Assembly: GCF_007744075.1 (NCBI RefSeq)
Contig: NZ_CP036266.1
Coordinates: forward strand, 7,158,564-7,222,563
From: Gimesia chilikensis
Lineage (GTDB): Bacteria; Planctomycetota; Planctomycetia; Planctomycetales; Planctomycetaceae
Length of the DNA stretch: 64,000 nt
Direction: 5' to 3'
Shown: piece by piece, positions 53,211 through 61,264 of the stretch
How positions within the stretch are numbered: the stretch's first letter is position 1
Layout of the letters: each line of letters begins with the position of its first letter
Notes under the pieces: generated by a model
The model's input: only the letters and a program-made list of their open reading frames with translations
Told to the model about the DNA's origin: nothing
Databases searched by the model: none
Position numbers and translations under genes: made by a program

Positions 53211-56200
53211 ACAACATTTTCTTTCTTCATCCGGACTTCAGTCTCTGGCTCTGTCTGACACTGTTGCATTCGCTGTGGATCTGGACCGTGATCGCACTGT
53301 TCGTATTCACTGCTGATTGGTTCATGAAACGAGTTCGCGTCGAAAAGCGTTATGGTTTTCATCTCGCTGCCCTGTTAATCGGTCTGGCCAGTCTGCCACT
53401 CACTTTTTATTACGTCATGCTCCGTACAACCCCCATCAAATCCACAGTGACTCTGATCACCGCACCTCGTTCGACTTCGCTTCCGACTTTGACGCCAGCA
53501 GAGAAACCTGGTGACCACATTTTTACGCCTGCCGTCCCCGCAACAGCACCAGCGCCCGACATTCAACCAAAGGAAACAGCTCAACGGCTCTCTCCCCTGC
53601 CCGAGCAGCAGTCAGGTTCATTCATTTCCCAGTGGAACTGGAACCGTTACCTGCCCTGGATCGCCGGCGGCTATCTGCTCGGAGTCAGCATCATGCTGTT
53701 CCGCCTGTTGAGATCCATGCTGCAGGTGAACCGCTTGAGCTCACGCGCGATACAGTTGACGGAAGGCCCCTTGGTAGAAATTGTCAGCACGCTCGCCTCC
53801 CGGTGGTCTCTCAAACTGGCTCCCCGGATTGCAGAAACGAAAGAACTCCTCGTGCCGACTGTCGTCGGCCTCTTCCGCCCGCTGATCCTGCTGCCCACTT
53901 CCATGCTGAGTGGCCTCAATCCGGCTGAACTGGAACTGATTCTGACCCACGAACTGGCGCATATCCGACGCTGGGACATGTGGATCAACCTCTTACAGCG
54001 TCTGGCTGAGACCATCCTGTTCTTCAACCCCGGTCTCTGGTATGTGAATCGCAAAATCAATTTGCTGCGCGAGTTCTGTTGTGATGAAATGACCTGTAAT
54101 CATGAGCCTTGTGATCAGCACACTCAGAGGGTCAACTATGCGAGTGCCTTACTCCGCGTTCTGGAACTGGCACAACCCCAACATCCCCGGGCCGCGGATC
54201 TGGCTTCCCTGGCCGTCAGTGGTGCCTCACCATCTGAAGTCCGCCGGCGTGTCGCCCGACTATTCGGGGAACCATTGTCTGAACCGTTCCGGCTGTCCCG
54301 AGGTTTCTTTTGGGGCGTATTAACACTGGCTCTCCTATCGGGCCCCGGTATCTGGGCTTTTCAGAAAACGCCGGGAGGTAGAAATTCCACTTCCGATGAA
54401 TCATCGCTCATCTTCAAAGACACCCAAACAGCGCCGGCGGAATTAGAGCTGCTGACACTAGGCACGTATGCAGAGACGCCTCAACACTGGTGGAACAGCG
54501 ATGGCCGAGCCCAGGACTCAATTCCTTATCAAATTCGAGATACTTCATTACCCCGGGGAAAGAATCAAGTTCAACGTCAGGTGATCTTTCGCTTTCAAGA
54601 TTTGCCTGAGAATTCGTCGGTGGGCTGTGAATTCTTTCTCCCTCAGGGGGAAGGCGAAAACAAATTTCCGATCTCCTCTCGAGCCACGACTGTTTTGAAT
54701 GGCAAGCAACAGCTGGCACCCGATGTATTCGCTTACGTGTTTTCTGTTGATCATCAGGCAAAAGCAGTCAACCTGCGTTTTAGAGCCGCCAGCGGTTCCT
54801 GGGACACCAAGATCAGACTCCCCGCAGATAACACCTATGGAGATCGGGGCCTTTCAGAATCGGGTGGTTCAGGCGAAACGTATCACATGCAGATGTCCGG
54901 GCCTTATCAGCAACAGGACCGTATTGTTGTGGTGGCGACACACGATAATCATGATCGTCAGGTTCGTATCATCGCCGTCGATAAGACGGGGAAAGAACAC
55001 CGCACCTCACAGTCTGCCAATTCGAGTATCTCCCAGAACAGCTACTTTACATACCGAGCCTATTTCAAGAATCTCAAACTGGAAGACCTTGATTATTTCG
55101 AATTCCAGGCACGTCCTTATGAATTTATCGAGATTAATGACGTCCCCTTGAATCCCGTTGAAACAGACTCCACAACACCCCGAAAACCTCGAGCAAAAAA
55201 AACTGCAGAGCGGGTCAAAGTCTCAGGTAAAATCCTACTTGAAGATGGTTCGCCTGCTGAAAATCAAGGACAACTCTGTTACAAGAGTCCAGGTATCCAA
55301 GGAACGGTTGGCACATTCACAGATCGTTTTCAGGGCCGCTTTCCAGTTGGTGAACTGGTCCTGACCTACTTTCCTGATAATTATGCCCCCGTCCGCCTGG
55401 ATGCTGGAACCTTAAAAGCCGGCGCTCCCCGCGACGATCTCGAGCTCATACTCAAACCCGGTCATCAACATCAACTCAACATTCAGAACGAGCAGGGTGA
55501 GCCGGTCACCGAGGCGACCGTCGTGGTTCACCCAACCTGGGGTGAAAGTGGCTCCGGCCCCATCTTCCCGCTAAAAGTCAACATGGAGGGCGCTCTCACT
55601 CTGCAGCATCTGGCCGATACCTCGTACGATGTCAATGTCTCAGCTCCTGGATATGAACCCAGTCAGTCGAAACAGCTTCCCGTCAAAGCAGACGGCACAA
55701 GCACGATCACCCTGAAAGCCAGTCAGAAAACCACGGGGCGGATTCTAGATGAAGCGGGCAAGCCGGTCGCGGGTGTGACACTCTATCTGAAACGTCAGTT
55801 TGGCGGCCAGCGTCCCAACACATTTACCAGATCCGGCAGAGGGAACTACTGGGGCACTCCCTTAACGAAGACAGATCAGGAAGGTCGGTATGAACTGACA
55901 GAGATGACGACGGATGCCGAATACCTGTTCGTATTCGAGGCCCCTGATGGCCGACGTGCCATTGTACAAAACCTCCAGGCAGGCCGGGATCAGGAATTTG
56001 TGATTCCCGATCGGCGGGACCTGCGCATCACGTTTTCCAAAGAGTTTCTCCAGAAGTATTCAATCAAAAACGCCTCAAGAGTGGCCATTAGACAGCATGT
56101 CATGTGCGAACCTGCAGGACAGATTCGTTTTGGGGAATTGATCGGCGCAGACGTCCCCATCAAGGTGACCGAATCAGAGGGAACCGCGTTCTTTCCCGGT

Positions 56201-57343
56201 CTCGCCATCAATATTCAATCACAGAATCAGCCTCAAGAAGTTTCAGTCGGACTGCAATATCACAAAGGACCCAAACAGGTTGTAAAGATTAACCCGAGTG
56301 AAGAAACCCGAGTCAATTTTACGTTGGCGCACGCTGAGTCTGAAACAGGACAGACGACTGCTCCGAAACCGGCGCCAGCAGCGATTGAGAAATTCCCCGT
56401 TGTGATCGCACAACATCTGATGTTGCTCAACGGTCGTCAGCCGATCTCCTGGGGTGAATTAAACACGAAGTTTGCCGAGTTGAAAAATCCTTCGCAAGTA
56501 CAGCCCACCTTTTACATTACCCGAGGAGCCATGGCTGCCAGGCGAATGGAAGAATTTTTAAAATTCAGGAGCCGGGTATCGCGTAAGGGATTTCAGTTTC
56601 ATGGGTTCAGTCAGGGGTCGCTTTCAGCTCGGGCTGATTACTACTATGACCACATCCAGACAGAGGCAGACCTGCAACCTGATCCAGCTGATAAACTGAC
56701 CGGACGGATTGTGGATCTCAATGGCAAACCAGTTGCCGATGCCGAAGTTGTGTTGATCACTTCCGTTCCCGAACCGATCTCTTATAAGACTTACGAAATG
56801 GCTCTGGTTCAGGGACGCATTCGCAATCCGCTCGAGCACAGGATGACTCGTTCAAATTCCCAGGGGGAGTTCACGCTTTACCCCCCGGCAGGAGAAAAAT
56901 ACTACATCATGGCCCTGCACCCGGAACAGGGTTTCAAATTTGACAGTAACGAATCTTTTGCGTCTCAAAACGAGATCAAACTCCTGCACTGGTCGGGTCT
57001 CAAGGTCAACCTTGCCAAAGTGCCGGAAGAAACCCAGACCGTCAACCTGAGTACTCGCGTCGATGCCCGCGCGGGCTTGCCTGAAATCTCTATCAATCAA
57101 TATTGGAGCGACCTGCCCGCGGAGGCGCAGAAACAGCAGTTCGCCTATCACCATATTCCCCCCATCAATCAGACACTGATCTCTCGCAACTTTCATAACG
57201 AGGACGGAAGCAGTATTGGACTGGCAGGCGTTTCAGTCAGCCTGTTACCAGAAGAAGTACGCGAAATCAGCCTCGGCCCCCTTTCCAAACAGCAGTCACA
57301 ACAACTGGAATGGATGCGCAAGCGCTCAAGCAGTCAAAAGTAA
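53207..57343 (+). CDS. Giant M56 membrane peptidase with carboxypeptidase-regulatory-like domains
   Basis: A 1378-residue protein. The M56 domain occupies residues 1-390: helices at about 15-37 and 50-71, a Pro-rich extracytoplasmic loop, a helix near 150-168, the zinc motif HELAHIRRWDMW (His248, Glu249, His252), then NLLREFCCDEMTC and a last helix near 368-385. Beyond it is about 1000 residues of extracytoplasmic sequence with several beta-sandwich units of the carboxypeptidase-regulatory type: KVSGKILLEDGSPAENQGQL, LKASQKTTGRILDEAGKPVA, DKLTGRIVDLNGKPVADAEV. No penicillin-binding domain. It probably senses or binds surface polymers and relays to the repressor it is coupled to. Confidence 0.88.
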   Translation: MNNIFFLHPDFSLWLCLTLLHSLWIWTVIALFVFTADWFMKRVRVEKRYGFHLAALLIGLASLPLTFYYVMLRTTPIKSTVTLITAPRSTSLPTLTPAEKPGDHIFTPAVPATAPAPDIQPKETAQRLSPLPEQQSGSFISQWNWNRYLPWIAGGYLLGVSIMLFRLLRSMLQVNRLSSRAIQLTEGPLVEIVSTLASRWSLKLAPRIAETKELLVPTVVGLFRPLILLPTSMLSGLNPAELELILTHELAHIRRWDMWINLLQRLAETILFFNPGLWYVNRKINLLREFCCDEMTCNHEPCDQHTQRVNYASALLRVLELAQPQHPRAADLASLAVSGASPSEVRRRVARLFGEPLSEPFRLSRGFFWGVLTLALLSGPGIWAFQKTPGGRNSTSDESSLIFKDTQTAPAELELLTLGTYAETPQHWWNSDGRAQDSIPYQIRDTSLPRGKNQVQRQVIFRFQDLPENSSVGCEFFLPQGEGENKFPISSRATTVLNGKQQLAPDVFAYVFSVDHQAKAVNLRFRAASGSWDTKIRLPADNTYGDRGLSESGGSGETYHMQMSGPYQQQDRIVVVATHDNHDRQVRIIAVDKTGKEHRTSQSANSSISQNSYFTYRAYFKNLKLEDLDYFEFQARPYEFIEINDVPLNPVETDSTTPRKPRAKKTAERVKVSGKILLEDGSPAENQGQLCYKSPGIQGTVGTFTDRFQGRFPVGELVLTYFPDNYAPVRLDAGTLKAGAPRDDLELILKPGHQHQLNIQNEQGEPVTEATVVVHPTWGESGSGPIFPLKVNMEGALTLQHLADTSYDVNVSAPGYEPSQSKQLPVKADGTSTITLKASQKTTGRILDEAGKPVAGVTLYLKRQFGGQRPNTFTRSGRGNYWGTPLTKTDQEGRYELTEMTTDAEYLFVFEAPDGRRAIVQNLQAGRDQEFVIPDRRDLRITFSKEFLQKYSIKNASRVAIRQHVMCEPAGQIRFGELIGADVPIKVTESEGTAFFPGLAINIQSQNQPQEVSVGLQYHKGPKQVVKINPSEETRVNFTLAHAESETGQTTAPKPAPAAIEKFPVVIAQHLMLLNGRQPISWGELNTKFAELKNPSQVQPTFYITRGAMAARRMEEFLKFRSRVSRKGFQFHGFSQGSLSARADYYYDHIQTEADLQPDPADKLTGRIVDLNGKPVADAEVVLITSVPEPISYKTYEMALVQGRIRNPLEHRMTRSNSQGEFTLYPPAGEKYYIMALHPEQGFKFDSNESFASQNEIKLLHWSGLKVNLAKVPEETQTVNLSTRVDARAGLPEISINQYWSDLPAEAQKQQFAYHHIPPINQTLISRNFHNEDGSSIGLAGVSVSLLPEEVREISLGPLSKQQSQQLEWMRKRSSSQK

Positions 57344-57501
57344 TTCCTGAATATCGGCTTCTATTGCATCAATTATATTGATGCCATCTCGCGAGTAGAA
57401 TATTGTTTACTGCAGTCGGTGTACTTCAGCAGGGCGCGGTTCAGGTGCTTCAACTGATTAAATTCACGCCACTCGCTCCGATTAAACTCACAGGAATAAC
57501 T

Positions 57502-58236
57502 ATGAACAAAATGCATCTGCTCAGAAATCCCCCTCTCTCTTTAATACAATGTCCTCTGGTCTGGTCCATGATAGTTGTAAGCTGCTTGCTAATTCAGCCT
57601 GCTCAAGCGGAAGAAACACAGCCTGCAAAGCAGTTCCAGAGAATCCTGTTTCTGGGGAACAGTATCACCCTGCATGGTCCTGCTCCCAAGATTGGCTGGA
57701 AGGGCAACTGGGGAATGGCGGCCAGCGGTCCCGAGAAAGACTACGTGCATCTGGTGACTAAAGCACTGACGAAGTCTCCGTCCGAAAAACCGCAAACGAT
57801 GGTGAAAAACATCGCCACGTTTGAAAGAAACTATGCAGACTACAATCTCAAGGAACACCTGCAGGATGCGTTCTCATTCAAACCGGACCTGGTGATCCTC
57901 GCGATTGGTGAAAATGTTCCGCAGTTGAAATCCGATGCGGAACAGGCCCGCTTCAAAAGCAGTGTAGATGAACTGCTGAAACTGGTGCAGTCAGAGAGCC
58001 AGCCTACGATCATTGTCCGCAGCAGTTTCTGGTCAAATCCCGCCAAAGACACGGCGCTGAAAGCAGCCTGTGCGCAGGCCGGTGGCACCTTTGTTGATAT
58101 CAGCAAACTGGGTAAGAATGAAGCGAATTACGCCCGCGCGGAGCGAAAATTTGAACACGCCGGCGTAGCGGCTCATCCGGGCGACCAGGGAATGCAGGCG
58201 ATCGCGAATGCCATCGTGAAAGCAGCGAAACCGTAG
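57502..58236 (+). CDS. SGNH/GDSL-family hydrolase, exported
   Basis: A 244-residue secreted esterase-like protein. The ATG at 57502 follows ACAGGAA and the signal peptide ends near residue 37 (QPAQAEETQ). Block I is ILFLGNSITLHGP (catalytic Ser; GNS instead of GDS, typical of the SGNH subgroup), a later LVILAIGENVPQ carries the block III Asn position, and VAAHPGDQGMQAIA has the catalytic His, with no aspartate three residues before it. Substrates in the group are acetylated carbohydrates. A terminator-like hairpin follows and then a tRNA. Confidence 0.85.
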   Translation: MNKMHLLRNPPLSLIQCPLVWSMIVVSCLLIQPAQAEETQPAKQFQRILFLGNSITLHGPAPKIGWKGNWGMAASGPEKDYVHLVTKALTKSPSEKPQTMVKNIATFERNYADYNLKEHLQDAFSFKPDLVILAIGENVPQLKSDAEQARFKSSVDELLKLVQSESQPTIIVRSSFWSNPAKDTALKAACAQAGGTFVDISKLGKNEANYARAERKFEHAGVAAHPGDQGMQAIANAIVKAAKP

Positions 58237-58258
58237 AAAGCCCCCGGAAACGCAAAAA

Positions 58259-58281
58259 GCCTTCGTCAGAGTGACGAAGGC
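58259..58281 (+). terminator. Terminator-like hairpin after the SGNH hydrolase
   Basis: GCCTTCGTCA pairs perfectly with TGACGAAGGC across a three-base loop. The T-run after it is weak (CTGTCATTT). Confidence 0.6.
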
Positions 58282-58321
58282 CTGTCATTTGTAAGCGATT
58301 ATCTCAAGAGGAGATAATAAG

Positions 58322-58395
<74 letters not shown>

Positions 58396-58618
58396 CCGTC
58401 CCGATTGGGAAAGAGTATTTTAGCGAGCCCGTTCTCCGTTTTAAAGCGTTTCGGAAGCTGCATTTGAATCTTTTTGGCAGCTCATCCCCGGTTTTGGGAG
58501 TGGAATCACTCCCACAGTATGCTTTTTGACGGTTTTTCGGGCTCGAATCCATCCATTTGACGATCGGCGCCTGTTGATATGAGACAGTTTTCAGCCTGAT
58601 CAGGTTCCCGACCGCACA

Positions 58619-58652
58619 AGAAAAAAGGCTCTGTTCCCTGGAAACAGAGCCT
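58619..58652 (-). terminator. Terminator of the Gly/Tyr-rich protein gene
   Basis: Read on the minus strand, AGGCTCTGTT pairs with AACAGAGCCT across a short loop and is followed by a run of T (the A-run at 58619-58626 on the plus strand). Confidence 0.9.
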
Positions 58653-58701
58653 GGTCTCACTAAAAGACGGGACTAATCTGAGAGCTTTCTCAGTATCAAC
58701 C

Positions 58702-59097
58702 TTAGTGATGGCCGTGATGGTGATGACCACGATGTCCATAACCGCCACGGTATCCACTTCGGTAACCGCTGCGATATCCGCCATAATAGCCGCCCCGGTA
58801 GCCGCTACCGCTGTAAATTCCGATCCCGAAGGAAGGACTGCTGTAGTAAAAGCCGCCCGATCCATAGCTGGGATAAGAATTATAGTAACCACGGTTTCCG
58901 TAACTGGGATAGGAATAGCCATAGCCACCGTATCCATAACCGGAATAGCATCCGTGGCCTGCTTCAGCCTGTTGGGTCGGCATCAGTAAAAACGTACCGC
59001 CGAGTACCAGTCCCATACACAGTGCCAGCTTCAGTCCTTTACGCTTTTTGGGAGTAGCTGTTTTGCCTGCATCAACCGTATCTGTGCTCTTTTGCAT
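58702..59097 (-). CDS. Gly/Tyr/His-rich secreted protein
   Basis: A 131-residue protein from the ATG at 59097 (AAGGAG eight bases upstream). After a basic Lys/Arg start, a signal-like helix (LKLALCMGLVLGGTFLLMP) ends near AEAGHG. The rest is low-complexity Gly-Tyr-Ser with GYGYGGYGYSYPSYGNRGYY-type repeats, then GYRSGYRGG repeats and a HGHRGHHHHGHH tail. It resembles structural or adhesive surface proteins. The His-rich tail could bind metal (inference). It has its own terminator. Confidence 0.8.
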   Translation of the reverse strand: MQKSTDTVDAGKTATPKKRKGLKLALCMGLVLGGTFLLMPTQQAEAGHGCYSGYGYGGYGYSYPSYGNRGYYNSYPSYGSGGFYYSSPSFGIGIYSGSGYRGGYYGGYRSGYRSGYRGGYGHRGHHHHGHH

Positions 59098-59586
59098 CGT
59101 TTCGCTCCTTGGAAAAATGAACCATGTGAGTGTCACAGACGAGTTGGAATCAGCATCCTCGCTATTTGTCTGGCACTCGGTTGCAGAACGGTTGAGAATC
59201 CTTCACTCATTACATACTTGTCCGCCTGCTCTGATTCTGAAAATCGCTATAAGTGTGCCAAAATCCCAAACTGTAGATGGCCATCCCTAACCTGTGTTTT
59301 AATTCAGACTTAGGAAAACAGCTGATTCCGGCACCAGCGGCGGGTTAGAAAAAAGCGTCTCAGTCTTGCAACAGACGAGATCAATCTGATGCCAGTCAAC
59401 CTGACCATTACGGCAGAAACTGCCGATCGAGTGGGTATAAAAAAACAAGCCTCCCATTCAAATGATCGGGCCGAACCAGATGAATGAAAGACTTGAGAAT
59501 ATTTGCCAAATTGAACCTGTCAGACAGGAACCGGCCCGACAAGATCAGCTAAAACCTGATCAGGGCGGATCTATTATAAATATGGA
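59098..59586. other. Intergenic region with a long-loop inverted repeat
   Basis: About 490 bp upstream of the Gly/Tyr-rich gene and downstream of the second Tyr-rich gene. TCGGGCCG (about 59466-59473) and CGGCCCGA (about 59533-59540) are inverted copies about 60 bp apart, and CCTGTCAGACAGG lies between them (about 59517-59529). No gene. Confidence 0.45.
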
Positions 59587-59877
59587 TTACCATCCATAGT
59601 AGAAACCGAAACCGGGTGAGTAATAACCGCCCCGGTAACCACGGTACCCACGATAATAACTACCATGGTTGTATCTGCGGTTATGTCGGCGGTAATGGTT
59701 TCGGTATCGATTGTAGGAACGCTGATAGTCCCGCCTTGCATGGCGGTAATTTCGTTCAAATTTACGATAGTTGTTACGTGCCCGTTTCCAGGCAGGTGGC
59801 CTTGCCTCGGTTGTGTGTGTGGCCCCGAGTAAAAATACACTACTCACGAGCAGGGCGACGGTCAGTGCACGTTTCAT
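59587..59877 (-). CDS. Arg/Tyr-rich secreted protein
   Basis: A 96-residue protein with a signal peptide (MKRALTVALLVSSVFLLGAT) cleaved near ATHTTEARPP. The mature part is strongly basic and Tyr-rich (ARRDYQRSYNRYRNHYRRHN) and ends with GYRGYRGGYYSPGFGFYYGW. AAGGAGAC precedes the start. Composition relates it to the protein at 58702, so the pair may serve the same surface structure; there is no known domain. Confidence 0.75.
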   Translation of the reverse strand: MKRALTVALLVSSVFLLGATHTTEARPPAWKRARNNYRKFERNYRHARRDYQRSYNRYRNHYRRHNRRYNHGSYYRGYRGYRGGYYSPGFGFYYGW

Positions 59878-60124
59878 GGTCTTGTCTCCTTGATAAGAAC
59901 CCTGTTGTTGCCTGACTTCATCCCTGTTTGAATGAAACCAGAAGTCAAAAAATCTTTGACTGTCTTATCAGAGGGAAAACGCAATAGCTGTGCCATTTGC
60001 GTAGAATTTGACGATCAATCGCCTAAACCATGACAGAGTTTTGGTTTAAAGAGAGTTTTTTACTCAAGTCGAAGCAGGGCCACTACTTGAAACTGTTGTA
60101 GAATTGAAAAAAGTGTGGTCGAAA
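59878..60124. other. Intergenic region
   Basis: About 250 bp upstream of the Arg/Tyr-rich gene. No notable element was found beyond ordinary AT-rich sequence. Confidence 0.4.
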
Positions 60125-60189
60125 AGAGAACAATTAAGCCGCCCACCGGCCAGTTTTGCTGATTGATGGGCGGACAACTCTTGTTCTCT
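60125..60189 (-). terminator. Long two-tier terminator hairpin of the FAH-family gene
   Basis: Read on the minus strand: AGAGAACAA pairs with TTGTTCTCT (plus-strand 60181-60189 and 60125-60133), enclosing a CCGCCCA/TGGGCGG stem (60167-60173 and 60139-60145), and is followed by TTTTCG. It lies 15 bp past the stop codon. Confidence 0.7.
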
Positions 60190-60203
60190 GCAAGAACCTG
60201 CAT

Positions 60204-61136
60204 TTAAACAACAGGGTTTTGCAGGACACCAATTCCTTCAATCTCGGCTTGCATCTCATCCCCATCTTTGAGGAATTTGTTTTTCGAGGCACCAACGCCG
60301 CTGGGCGTTCCGGTGGAAATAACATCACCCGGTTCCAGTTGTACAAAGCTGGAAATAAATTCAACGATCGCTGCTACGGGAAAGATCATCTCAGCGGTAG
60401 ACGAATCCTGCTCCACCTCTCCATTCACGGAGAGTTTCATTTTGAGCTGCTGTGGATCCTCAATATCACAGGCCGGAGTGACACAGGGGCCCATCGGGCA
60501 GAAGGTATCGTGCCACTTACCGTGTAACCAGTCGAAGAAGCCGTCCTTTTCCCGCTGGGTCCGCTCCGGGTTGGGACGGAACTTGCGGTCGGAGATATCA
60601 TTGATCACGGTATAGCCGGCCACGTAATCGAGGGCCTCTGCTTCTGAGACTCCCTTACAGGATTTCCCGATCACAATCCCCAGTTCCAGTTCCCAGTCAA
60701 TATGATCGGGTGAGACAGCAGGAATTTTCACCGGCTGTCCCGGATGAGTGAGCGTCGTCAATGGAGGCTTCATGAACACATAGGGAAACGTCTTCTGGCG
60801 CTCCTCGGCTTTGCCGCCCCCTTCTTCGATGTGTTTTGAATAATTCCCAGCCAGAAGCAGCAGCTTGGAAGGCTCAGGCACGGGGACGAGCAACTGCACA
60901 TCTTCCAGAATGATCGACATCGGAAAGAGTTCTTCATCCATGGACTGCTTCAACTGCCGCTCGATCACCAGGATCGTTTCCCGCTGTGCTCCGCCGGGGA
61001 GAAAGGGAATCAGTCCCTCAGATTCATCTATCTCGACGCCCGCCAGGTCAGCTGCAGCACTCAGGGGTAGAACGGAATCTTCTGTATAAAAACCGCAGGC
61101 AATCTGGTTATCTAACTGATAGCGACACAGTCTCAT
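60204..61136 (-). CDS. Fumarylacetoacetate hydrolase family protein
   Basis: A 310-residue enzyme of the FAH/acylpyruvate hydrolase superfamily, which cleaves or decarboxylates 2-oxo acids such as acylpyruvates with a Mg ion. The N-terminal cap (LDNQIACGFYTEDSVLPLSA) is followed by the core: FMKPPLTTLTHPGQPVKIP, HIDWELELGIVIGKSCKGVS, AEALDYVAGYTVINDISDRK (with the metal-binding glutamates and aspartate) and CPMGPCVTPACDIEDPQQLK. The ending GDVISTGTPSGVGASKNKFL is characteristic. The exact substrate is unknown. Monocistronic, with its own terminator. Confidence 0.93.
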   Translation of the reverse strand: MRLCRYQLDNQIACGFYTEDSVLPLSAAADLAGVEIDESEGLIPFLPGGAQRETILVIERQLKQSMDEELFPMSIILEDVQLLVPVPEPSKLLLLAGNYSKHIEEGGGKAEERQKTFPYVFMKPPLTTLTHPGQPVKIPAVSPDHIDWELELGIVIGKSCKGVSEAEALDYVAGYTVINDISDRKFRPNPERTQREKDGFFDWLHGKWHDTFCPMGPCVTPACDIEDPQQLKMKLSVNGEVEQDSSTAEMIFPVAAIVEFISSFVQLEPGDVISTGTPSGVGASKNKFLKDGDEMQAEIEGIGVLQNPVV

Positions 61137-61264
61137 GGTCTTTCAACTCCTGATCGGGATCTGCAAATCGGTGGGTCAGTCTTGATGACGGAACGAATTC
61201 CTGAATGAGTCTCTCCCTGTTCATGCTAACGTCTGCGGCAGGAAAGACCAGTTTGCAGGAACGT

